From Panorpa germanica (Eukaryota > Arthropoda > Insecta > Mecoptera > Panorpidae): a stretch of 64,000 nucleotides of DNA. The stretch is from positions 17,112,001 to 17,176,000 of the forward strand of contig OY783209.1 in assembly GCA_963678705.1 (NCBI GenBank), in the 5' to 3' direction. Below, piece after piece: positions 23,267 to 32,422 of this stretch. Both the position numbers and the translations under genes were made by a program. The notes under the pieces are model-generated. The model was not told where the DNA came from and searched no databases. It was given only the letters and a program-made list of their open reading frames with translations. Each line of letters opens with the position of its first letter. Positions within the stretch are counted from its first letter, which is position 1.

Positions 23267-24392
23267 CCTCCCCTCTAAGATAAAATCTTATGCTTCTAAT
23301 GTAGCAAAAGATTTTTGCAACTCTTCAATATTTTTGCTATTTATTTCTTGTAAATTTTCATTTTTTATTATTTTTATTTTCTAAAATATTTGATTAACTT
23401 ATATACTACAATAGTAATTATTATGAATAATATAGGTAATAATGTATAATTAATTATGTGAACATGGTCTGAGATTCATCTGTCATCGAAGTTTTCAGGT
23501 AGTAGGGCTAGGGTGGTCTGTAGCTTGTCTGCGTTGCCCAGATCCAGGTGTTTTAGGTTGGTCACGGTAGAGATGTTTAGGTGTTTGTTTTGGATCTCTG
23601 GTATTTTTGGCAGTGAAATGGTGTTCCAAGCTTCGACTTTCTCTTCTATATCTATGTATTGAAGAGTATTATCTGAAACAGAAAATTGACAATCTCGTGC
23701 AAGGTGTATTATATGTTCCTTGTAGACGTATGTCACGCTGGCCGCTCCATGTTAAGGTGCCACTGGTTTCGTCATTTGTGATTAACATCCAGGTGTTGAG
23801 TTCGATGTTCTGGATCTTGATGGCGGTTAGAGAAATCACTGAGGGTTGACATTTGCTGTTTGGCTGATTTTAAATTAGTTCTATCTCACAGGTGGTTTCC
23901 TCGATGTTGAGTGGTTCGCTAAGCTTGCATAGGAATTGATTGTTATATATTTCTTTGCAGGGTGCATTAAAATCTACATGTTTATACTCATTCACAATGG
24001 TGTATTGGGTTCTGGGAATAATCATTTGGAATTTATTGTTATAAGGTATGGGGATTGGATATAGTTTATATTAGGGTTTACAAGTGGTATATTTATTACA
24101 AAAACATTTAGGTTTTTATTGGTGTATGTTTTGACTTTGCTAATAGTTTCATATTGTTGAATGTTGAAATTTTATTGGTTGTATCAACATGTTCCTTTAT
24201 TGCTTGTAATTCTGCTAATTAGTGATCAGGTTCCAGGATTGAACCACTAAGCGTGTTTAGTTTAGTGAATGTTATGTCAGTGATTTTAATAATTCGGTAT
24301 TAATTAATATCGCAGGTGTTGATTCCAGTAATGATTCTGTAACAGTCAGGATTTCTTAGTAGTTGATTGTATTTTAATATATTTATTTATAA
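23267..24392 (-). pseudogene. env remnant of errantivirus copy B
   Basis: Envelope remnant aligned to copy A. A deletion joins the region after the 5' part of env directly to a late part (around 24280), removing about 600 bp that include the furin-type site and the heptad region. Extra stops lie at the junction and in the Cys-containing ectodomain. The ectodomain end (23736-23476) stops at TGA after NFDDR. In the same frame beyond that stop is a hydrophobic segment (LLPILFIIITIVVYKL, about 23430-23380) that fits the membrane anchor. A different frame then encodes the tail KNIEELQKSF just before the polypurine tract. Non-functional. Confidence 0.78.
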
Positions 24393-26032
24393 TTAATTAA
24401 TAAATAAATAATTCATTTGTATTTCGGGATTTGAGTGCATGATGTATTTGTGCTTTGTAGGCCCATGTCGTTTAAATACTTCTAGGACCTCTTCTTTTGT
24501 TCTGTTAAAAAGTCCTTGTGCTATAGGGAGCATTCGTATTATTAATTCGGTTGGTGAAATTTCAAATTCTTTTAGAAATTTGGCAAGTTTGTCAAGGCAG
24601 TTTTGTTGATTGCAGACAAGATTTATTGTGTGTCCAAATGTTCTGCCTCGCGTGAGTTTGTATAGGCCCTCTACGAGGTTATTAGTTCTTTTAGCTTTAT
24701 TTAATATGTATTCGAAATTGGGTGTGTCCTTTGCTATTAACTTTGCGAATCCGTTGTAGTATCTTGGTTTTTCGTCTCTGGGGTTAAATTTGTCGTGAAC
24801 TAGGTGTAGAATATAATCTGTCTTAGATTTATCGACAGGTAGTGTAGTGTGTTCGAATAGGACGTTAATTCCTTTCTCATTAAACTCGTTTGGAGTTGGG
24901 TTTTTCATTTTGGTTTTTCCTATGTTATCTACAAGTAGTGTAGTGCATTCGAATAGTACATTACTTCCTTCTTCGTTCAGTTCGTTTGAAGTTGGGTTTT
25001 TCATTTTGGTTTTCACTAGGTTATCTACATGTGTTTCTCTTAATTTTTTATTTTTTAGGTCTTCTATTTTAGCAGTATCGGACACTTCTAGTACTTTAAG
25101 GGGTCCTGTGTTCTTTATTCGGCTTTTGCCCTGTTTTGATTTAGTGTTGAGGTATACTATATCTCCTTGTTTTACGTTTGGGTCTTTAACGGTAGCATTT
25201 CACTTATTAATAACCTGTTCGTTTCGATTTGCATTTATTTCTTTAATTTTTGAGTATAGGGTTGAGATTTTAGTTTTATGATTTTGGGTGTATAAGTCCA
25301 TGAGTGTTTTATCATAATCCATAAGCAATATTGACTTGGTTTGTAAGTGTCCATTTATTATTTCAAAAGGTTTATATGTTGTACTAGAATGTGGGGTCTC
25401 GTTATATCCTATAATAGCATATTTCATGATTGTTTCGGGTGTAAGATCATGTTTATGTTTCACTATACGATATAGTTCTAGTATCGTGGAATGTGCTCGT
25501 TCTATTGGAGAATTACTTTCATATCTGTATGGTGTTGTTATATGAATTTTAATTTTATATAATTTTTGTAATTCTTTGATGAGATTATTTGAGAATTCAG
25601 TTATATTTGTATATTTTTTAATATTATTTGTAATATGATTGGGTATGCCGTGGTGTGAGAAATACGTTATTAGTTTATCGGCACTTTCTGTGGATGACCT
25701 ATTGGCGATTTTGTGTGCCTGTGTGTATTTTAAAAATACATCTATAATAGTAAGGAATTGGGTATTGTCTATAGTATATAGACTCTATACCAAACGTATC
25801 TATATGTAATTTCTCAAATGATCTCTCAGATGTTTCGGTGTTATTTAGCGGTGCTCTAATTGGTTTTCTGTTATATTTGCACTGTTTGCATGTGCTGCAA
25901 TTATTGATGAAATTTTCGACATCTTTTCGTAGACTAGACCACGTATATCTTTCGCAAATTAATTTATATGTGGCGTCTATTACTTCATTACTTGCTGATT
26001 GTGATTATTACTCTGGTGGTTCTTTTACTTAA
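24393..26032 (-). pseudogene. Integrase/pol end of errantivirus copy B
   Basis: Gypsy-group integrase remnant, about 90% similar to copy A by eye. At about 25930-25840 is part of the N-terminal zinc-binding domain (CSTCKQCKYNRKPI). The core follows in broken frames: the segment holding the second catalytic Asp in copy A is replaced by unrelated AT-rich sequence near 25590-25630, so the triad is incomplete. The Glu-containing stretch (SPIERAHSTI) is recognisable at about 25500. The region from about 25463 to 25200 (KHDLTPETIMKYAIIGYNETPHSSTTY) and the tail 25085-24393 are open, ending MNYLFIN then stop. The tail has the same internal NPTSNE/NPTPNE repeat as copy A. Confidence 0.85.
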
Positions 26033-26039
26033 AAAAAAG

Positions 26040-26560
26040 GTTCTATGTTTTTATTCCGCTATTGCCATGTTTTTTGTTAGTGTTCATGTATACTGTGTCT
26101 ACATTGGGATTTTTAACAGTAGCTTTAATCATGATAATAAATAGTACTGTCTGTATTTATTTTCTTAACTTTATGCACATAACATTGCTATTTTATTTTT
26201 GTGTTTTTCAATGTGTTAGTCCATGGGTTATCATAGTAGCTAAATTAGAAATGCTGACTTAGTTCGTTAATGTAGCATTATCTTTTGTACTGTAGTATAG
26301 GGTTTCATTACATCTACTAGCACATTTGACTTGGCAAGGTCATGTTTATATTTTATGATACGGTGTACTCTGCTTTTGTGGAATGTGCTTATATTATGAT
26401 CTCACAGTTGTTTAAAAATGTTTTTTAGCGACGTTCAAATCATAGTATTTGCATTGGTTGCATGTGTCGCGATTGATAATGAGAATTTCCACGTATTTTA
26501 TTAGATTACACGAGTATATCTTTCGTAAATTACCTTGTGCGTTGCATTTTTTCTTGATGG
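26040..26560 (-). pseudogene. Second, older integrase-like segment
   Basis: This stretch is a diverged duplicate of the adjacent integrase region (about 25100-25950). Matching landmarks occur in the same order on the plus strand: the TTCTTTATTCGGCTTTTGCC-like start, GTTTACTGT.TCTAC, the TTTAACAGTAGCTTTAAT block, CATGTTTATATTTTATGATACG, TGGAATGTGCT, and TGCATTGGTTGCATGTGTCG (zinc-binding cysteines). It is far more decayed than its neighbour. Either copy B recombined with an older relative or it inserted beside one. No reading frame survives. Confidence 0.7.
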
Positions 26561-27430
26561 CTGATACTTATGCTACTTAATTTTTTTATTTTATGCTCAT
26601 TTTTATATTTGCCGATGGTGTTTATCTTTTAAATTATTGTACATTTAATATGTGTTATCATTACAATGCATTTAATGAGTTTTATTTTTAAATGTAGTTT
26701 TGTTAATGTAGATATTAATAGGTCATGTTTCTTTATTTTAATTTAAATAATTTGGTCCTTTCATTAATTTTAATAATTTTCACTGCGTTGGTGTTTGTAT
26801 CGAAATAGTTATTTTATTTTTATTTGATGTCGTTTAATTTGTATGTTTTTATGTTTGTTGTATGTTTATAGGTTTTACTTGCTGGTGATAACCAGTATGC
26901 GATTTTCTGCATTAAGGTGGTTGTTTCTGATTCTCAATTCGTTTCATCATTTTCTTTTTCTTTATGTCTGTTGTGTTTTGTAAATGTATTGTTTATCGTA
27001 ATATTTGTAGTAATTTATTAAAATGGTTGTTCGTTTTAGGGTTTTATTATTTTAAGTTTTAAATTTCGGAGTTGAATATTATATAGTCCGGTGGGTTTGG
27101 TTGCTTGCGGTTGCGTATTTGAATTGTTAAGGTTCGGGTAGAAATTTTAATTTTTTCGGGAAGTATTGAAGACTTTTTAAAGTTAATCTTATCAGGAAGT
27201 TCTTTAAAGTAAAGTCATTATCTGTTTTATTATTTTTATTCGTCATGATATTCGTCAAATATTCATCTATCCAGTTATTATTTTTATTTCGTTTGGTTCC
27301 ATATAGTTGCTTTAGTTGTGCCGATTTTCTAATCTTCTGTCCACGAATTATTTCTTTTCTGTGATCGTTTATCCACCAAGTGTGTGTCTCTTTTTCTGAA
27401 TCTTCTTGTATTTCTGGTACGCATTTAGCT
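26561..27430. other. Decayed middle of errantivirus copy B
   Basis: AT-rich and T-rich on the plus strand. No reverse transcriptase (YxDD), RNase H or protease motif is visible in any frame. About 27100-27430 is open for a while on the minus strand (THTWWINDHRKEIIRGQKIR...), a basic segment that could be the end of gag/start of pro but cannot be assigned. Confidence 0.5.
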
Positions 27431-27729
27431 TTGTTTCTTTATTTCTTTTCAATTTTTTCTTCTATTTTAAAATTTTGATTTTTATTATTTCCTGCTTTTT
27501 CTTGCTTTATATTGTGTAACTTTTTTACTTCAGAATATTGCATACTTTGTTTTTCTGCTACTTGTTTGATTTTTTGTAGATTTTTTACTTTAAAATCTAG
27601 AAACTTTGGATTTTTTGATTGTTGCTTAATATTTTGTTGATTTCATATTTCAAAATGTTGTGTATTTTGATTCTCTGATACTTGTTTCATATTTTGCTGA
27701 TTTTCTACTTTGAAATCTTGCATGTTCTG
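27430..27729 (-). repeat. 20-residue (60-bp) tandem repeats after gag
   Basis: On the minus strand, units start at 27729, 27669, 27609, 27549 and, more weakly, 27489: exactly 60 bp apart. The translated pattern is Q..QDFKV.NQQN.KQVSE, with one stop (TGA) in the second unit and increasing divergence downstream. The repeats are rich in Gln, Asn and Lys and look helical. They lie one frame away from the end of the gag ORF and overlap it for about 25 bp. Confidence 0.8.
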
Positions 27730-28745
27730 ATCTTCTGAAATTGTTTGACGCTTACTTTTCCTTGCTTCATTTTTACTTCAACAATTGTCTTTTTCTTTAC
27801 TTCTGTTTTGTAAAACTCTTTAAGTTCTTTTTCCTTTTCATCTGATTTCAGAACTTCTTCTGAATTATTCTGGCTTTGTATTTTAATATTTGTCGGCACA
27901 TTGTTTGCAATTTCTTTTTGTAATTTAATATCGTTTTTATTTTTATTTATTTCTGTGTCCCGTTTTTCTTCTGAATTTTGTTTTTGTATTTTGATTTCTG
28001 TACTCTCGTTGTTTATGATTACTTCTTGTAGTTCCGTCCGTACATTGTTTATTTCTTTATTCTCAATGGTTTGTTCGATTATTGTTTCACACGGTTTTTG
28101 TGTTGACGGTTTTGTTTGAAAATCTTGTGTGTTCTTCACTTGTTGTTGGTGAGGGTGGTTATATTTCTCGTTAGTATGGATTTCGTGGTTCGTCATATCT
28201 TCTATTATTAATTCTAGAAGCTCATCCATTGTGTTAGGATTTTGGCGTTTTAATTTACATCCAAGGGGATCGTTTAGCTCTTTTATGAAATTTCTCACCA
28301 TCAGGGAATCGTGATGTTTTGCCAGTGCTCTCATATTTAAAGATGTTTTATTGTGAAGTGTGTTCAAAACATTAAAGTTGTTAAGTGATTCTAAACATCT
28401 AAAGTAATAAGTAATAACTTTCTCATTAGGCTTTCGTTTAAGTGTTGTTGTATGCGGGATATGGCTGCGGTTTTTAGTATAACGATTTATTAAAATAGTT
28501 TTTAATTTCTCCCATGTATTAATATGTTTATTCTTTATTAAACTTGCTGCGTCTCCAATAATCTTGCTTTTTATAGCTGAGAGCAATAGACCGTTATTTC
28601 TAATAGCTTCTTTTTTATCTTCATTTTTACCGGGGAATATGGCAAAATTATCTATGATCATTTCGCAATCTTCTATAAAATTCGTCAGCGAATTGTTTCC
28701 ATTATATTCCTTTACATAATTTAGATAAGTATGGAATGTCTCCAT
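27705..28745 (-). CDS. gag: gag of errantivirus copy B
   Basis: 346-codon uninterrupted frame starting ATG 650 bp downstream of the primer binding site, as expected for gag. Residues about 1-200 are compatible with a capsid-type fold of Gypsy-group gag: YNGNNSLTNFIEDCEMIIDN, a KSKIIGDAASLIKN.. helix, TWEKLKTILINRYTKN, and FIKELNDPLGCKLKRQNP. Residues about 200-346 are low-complexity, rich in Glu, Lys, Asn and Gln, and probably disordered or coiled. No CCHC knuckle is present, as is common in errantiviruses. The frame ends where the 20-residue repeat frame begins, which suggests either a frameshift mutation or a natural gag-pro overlap; I cannot tell which. Confidence 0.85.
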   Translation of the reverse strand: METFHTYLNYVKEYNGNNSLTNFIEDCEMIIDNFAIFPGKNEDKKEAIRNNGLLLSAIKSKIIGDAASLIKNKHINTWEKLKTILINRYTKNRSHIPHTTTLKRKPNEKVITYYFRCLESLNNFNVLNTLHNKTSLNMRALAKHHDSLMVRNFIKELNDPLGCKLKRQNPNTMDELLELIIEDMTNHEIHTNEKYNHPHQQQVKNTQDFQTKPSTQKPCETIIEQTIENKEINNVRTELQEVIINNESTEIKIQKQNSEEKRDTEINKNKNDIKLQKEIANNVPTNIKIQSQNNSEEVLKSDEKEKELKEFYKTEVKKKTIVEVKMKQGKVSVKQFQKIRTCKISK

Positions 28746-29394
28746 TTCGATTTATAGTGTAACTTTTATTTAAGAAAAGTTATTTTGTAAACATTTTATT
28801 TTAAAAATTATTATTATTATTTAGTTAATTTGCAAGTATTTTATTATTTTACATTATAGTATTTATTACGTTATGTAATTAATATTTTATTTTAATATTA
28901 TTTTTAATATTTTTAATTTTCATTAGGCCTATATAAGCGATTTATATTCCTTTTTAGAAAATTATTATTTAATTATTGTATTACGTTAGGTAATTTATAT
29001 TTTATTTTAATATTATTTTTAATATTTGGTAGGCCTGTATAAACGATTTATACTCCTTTTTTAAATTTAATACCTGTTTTAGGCCTGTATAAGCGATTTA
29101 TACTCCTTTTTAAACAGGAAATATTATTGTAAAAATAATAATAATTTTTTTTTGGGAAGTGGAAATATGAATAAGTACTCACATTAAGATTATCACCGCG
29201 ATGCCTTGCGAGATCTTCATGTCCATATGCTGCTGCTAGTGGGTCGTTGAGTCTCGGAGCACTTCAACTTCTGTTTCTATTTCACTCCACTATTTATTAA
29301 GTTTACTTTATTGTTTAACTTTATTTTTGTAGGTTTCGAAACATTAAGTTAACCATAAAAATGGAAAAATTTACAGCGATTGTAATTCCTTAAT
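28746..29394 (-). other. 5' leader of errantivirus copy B
   Basis: Non-coding leader between primer site and gag. It contains three copies of a ~33-bp block (TAGGCCTGTATAAGCGATTT..CTCCTTTTT) at about 28924, 29030 and 29080. The first two lie in a ~105-bp tandem duplication that also repeats ATTACGTTAGGTAATTTATA-like sequence. Such repeats occur in insulator or packaging leaders of some errantiviruses; a role here is not shown. Confidence 0.65.
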
Positions 29395-29412
29395 ATCCTA
29401 CCGACTGCGCCA
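29395..29412 (-). promoter_or_regulatory. Primer binding site, tRNA-Ser type
   Basis: Plus-strand ATCCTACCGACTGCGCCA equals the 3' end, with CCA, of an insect serine tRNA (tRNA-Ser of the AGA/CGA class) as I recall it. The reverse complement TGGCGCAGTCGGTAGGAT is therefore an 18-nt primer site immediately after the 5' LTR, overlapping its last base. Serine tRNAs are known primers for some errantiviruses. Confidence 0.85.
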
Positions 29413-29755
29413 ATTAAAGTTTGAGTAATTTAGACTTTAATAAAAAAAACAATTTATTTTAGTTTTACTTAAATAATATTTATTAGGACTAATAATCACT
29501 GTGTGATACAGCTTATGCCTAGTCTCAAATGTTGAGTCAGCCAATTACTATCTGCGCGATGCAGATTATACATGAACTTGAACTCAAAAAGTGGTGAGCC
29601 AATTACTAACTGCGCTATGCAGTTTATACATGAACTAACTAGATTAAGATTAACATATTACTTATATACTATTTTATTATCTATAAAGTGCATGATCAGC
29701 AAAGATACTGAAGAGACATAGTTAGTTTGTGTCGTATGGAATGTGAGTTATAACA
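29412..29755 (-). repeat. 5' LTR of errantivirus copy B
   Basis: 344 bp, differing from the 3' LTR at about six positions (roughly 1.7%) by eye. This points to a fairly recent insertion compared with the decay inside the element. Followed by ATAT at 29756-29759. Confidence 0.93.
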
Positions 29756-30500
29756 ATATACATATACTCCACCAAAGTAAATTCGTACAAAGCTCGTCTA
29801 TCGGTGCAACAGTGACCATATACCCATGGACTCAATGGATAACTTTGAAAAGGAATAACGGCAGACAGTTGATACTTGGACTTAACAGAACTCACTGTGC
29901 ATAATGTTAAGTTTTTATAAAATTAGATAAAAAGGTATCCATAATTTAAGCAATAAACTTTAAATGTCCTTTCTTTGATTTCAGGTAAGATAGTATGATT
30001 CAAGTTAATCAGTGTAATTATTACAATGTTTATGTAAATTACTAAAATAAAAATCTTTTATTTCAGAAGCAACACATAAGTTTGAGTAAAAATTTACAAT
30101 GCCTAATAAAATGACTTATATACCGACATTTCTAGTTAATATTTGTTGTAAGATAATAGTTCAAGTGCCTTAGTGAATAGTATAGCTTTAGTAACTATTG
30201 TAGTTATTAACATACAATTATATTTGGAATGTTTGTGGTTGTGAAGATTACATAGCAGAATACATGAGTGAATTCTTTATACGTTAAAGATACCTGCACT
30301 AGTGAGATGTTCGAGTTTTCCAGGTTATATGGTGATTTGTGACTAATTTCCAAATATATGAATCAATAAAACCATTTTGTGCAAATGCAAACCAATGCTG
30401 TTGTGTAACAATAGGACATAGTGGCTTGTTATAAAAATAAAAACAATTATTTATTGTTTACACTACAAAATTTTAAAAATCATTTAACATTCCAGCTATC
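29756..30500. other. Flank of errantivirus copy B
   Basis: AT-rich, no gene recognised. The first four bases are the ATAT duplication. Confidence 0.5.
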
Positions 30501-31850
30501 AAACCGAAAATTAACCAATGGTAACCTGTTACCCCCACAAAGCGCCCCGCAAATGACAAATAAGGAAATGTTCTACCCGGCTTACTGGCGAGTAGGGGTG
30601 AAATAAAATAGCTATCGCCGATCCACAGGATTGCACGAAGTTGCCATTCTCCTAAAAAAAGGACAAATAACTTTCAAATGAACAGGAAAAAGTAAAAGAG
30701 TATGGGTATTCGGGACAGGGGCTCGGAACCCCAGAAACCCCGCGAACCATTAGGAAGCGACCACTCAGTACTCCTGGTAAGTGACCAGCCGAGGATACTG
30801 GATGATAAGCAAATCTGTCCCAGTGTGAGATGCAATAAATATAAGAAGAGAAATATTAAAGGAAAACCCTGAGTGCGTACATAAAGAACAAACTATAACA
30901 CCTCCACCTCAATCAATGTGAACGCTACAATATCTAATAAATAGCGAAAAGGAGCATGCTCCTAATCAATTAAAAAAGTTAAAGTAAAGCAGCAGTTCCT
31001 AACTAACAGCGATGCTTAAACCAGCCATGAAGATGCTTAAAGTAAGATAAGCACCAAAAACCGACTACGTAATAGCACAGGAGAAGAAATGAACAAAGCT
31101 CTCTGTAAAACTAAGCAAACAAAAATTTACTACTGCCTAAATCCTGCTGTTACGACAACAAACAGATTTAGTTTACTAGACAAAGAAGACTACGAAGAAG
31201 GCATTGTGACTAATGCCACTATAATACATTAAATAAAGGAGAAACAAAACACCTCCAATGTTTGTTAGAAGTGTAAGTGATACAAATTCACTAGCTCGTC
31301 TGCTGGAGCAAATTGCAAAGGAAAACTACGTCTTTAGGGTTATTAAAAAAGATAAAGGAAAAATCCAAGCAAAAACGATGAAAGTTCACGAAACTATAGT
31401 AAAGGTGCTGAAGAATAGAAACACAGAATACAATTCTTACTAGAAGAAACAAGATCGTACCTTCAAAGTAGTGCAGAGGAATATGTATAGCTCATGTAAA
31501 GTAGATGTGTTGCGAGAGTAGATAGAGGAATACGGCCGCAAAGTCATCCATATTAGCAATATCCGTCACAGACTGACTAAAACTCCACTACCCATGTTTT
31601 TTGTAAATTTAAAACTCAGGAAAATAACAAAGAAATCTACAAAATAGGGTTTTTACTGAACACAAAATACATTTTGAACCTCGCAACAGAAACAGAGAAA
31701 TATATCAAAAACTTCTGCGAAAGACAGCCAAGGTGCATAAAATGGCGCAACACCACGCGACTCAGTAATGCGTTATGCAAGAAAAAACAGAAAACGTCAA
31801 ATGTCTTTAAACCAAGCAAATTATAGAAGAATTATATGAATGAATCTAAA
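30500..31850 (+). pseudogene. Old Jockey-type LINE 5' end and ORF1
   Basis: GC-richer sequence at 30500-30840 fits a LINE 5' leader. From about 30840, broken frames read like Jockey ORF1: ENPECVHKEQ, LTAMLKPAMKMLK, NRFSLLDKEDYEEG, PPMFVRSVSDTNSLARLLEQ and IAKENYVFRVIKKDKGKIQA (31258-31443 open). After a stop come DRTFKVVQRNMYSS, YGRKVIHISNIRHRLTKTPL and PMFFVNLKL. This is the domain that precedes the CCHC knuckles in relatives. Knuckles and ORF2 are absent. Many stops; older than LINEs C and D. Confidence 0.75.
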
Positions 31851-32239
31851 AATACGGGAAAGGCTAATAAAATTATAATCATTGGATTATAGATTTTAAT
31901 TTAAAAACGGGGAGCAATGTAACAGTCCCATATAGATTCATTAATTATTGATATATTTTTACTAACTATTTAAGTACCAGTGTAAAGGTTTATATATAAA
32001 CTAGAACGTAGATTTTTAATGATTTTAAGTCGCCTAACTGTCGGGGACATTATTTGGATTAAGTTATTGCTTTTTCAATAGAAGTAAGACGCATATTATT
32101 ATTATATTCAAAATTGACGATGTAGTATTTACAATAACTTTTAAAAGAAATATTAATTAACTTCCTTTGTTCATAAGCACGTAAAGTTTCAAATAATGTT
32201 TATAGTAAAACCAAATACAAAATCCAAAGAACTGATGAC
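31851..32239. other. AT-rich spacer
   Basis: No gene recognised between the ORF1 relic and the target duplication of LINE D. Confidence 0.5.
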
Positions 32240-32251
32240 GAAATGACATTT
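32240..32251. repeat. Target site duplication, left of LINE D
   Basis: GAAATGACATTT, repeated exactly at 36695-36706. The poly(T) on its right is the LINE tail, so the last bases are ambiguous. Confidence 0.93.
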
Positions 32252-32422
32252 TTTTTATTTTTTTTTTATTTTTTTATTACAAGGTAATTACAACTAAGCA
32301 AATTTGCTTATCTAGCAATTTTTATATATAATAAGTACAATACGTATTCCAGATCCAATCCACTGACAAGTTCCGAAAGATTTATATTACACACTTCTTA
32401 TTGTGTGGTACAGTGGTAGATA

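Larger units (their letters stand above)
22923..29755 (-). mobile_element. Errantivirus copy B, LTR to LTR, defective
   Basis: Minus-oriented endogenous retrovirus-like element with two 344-bp LTRs differing at about six positions. It is flanked by a 4-bp duplication ATAT (22919-22922 and 29756-29759), the size usual for errantiviruses. In element order: 5' LTR, tRNA-Ser primer site, leader, gag (28745-27705), a 20-residue repeat region, a degraded middle, two integrase-derived segments, env remnants, polypurine tract and 3' LTR. No protease or reverse transcriptase motif is visible and env has lost its central part, so it cannot be autonomous. At 6.8 kb it is shorter than typical complete errantiviruses (7-9 kb). 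Confidence 0.9.

Noticed and set aside
24847-25281. 144-codon plus-strand frame with hydrophobic stretches
   Set aside because: Antisense of the errantivirus integrase tail; hydrophobicity comes from T-rich codons.
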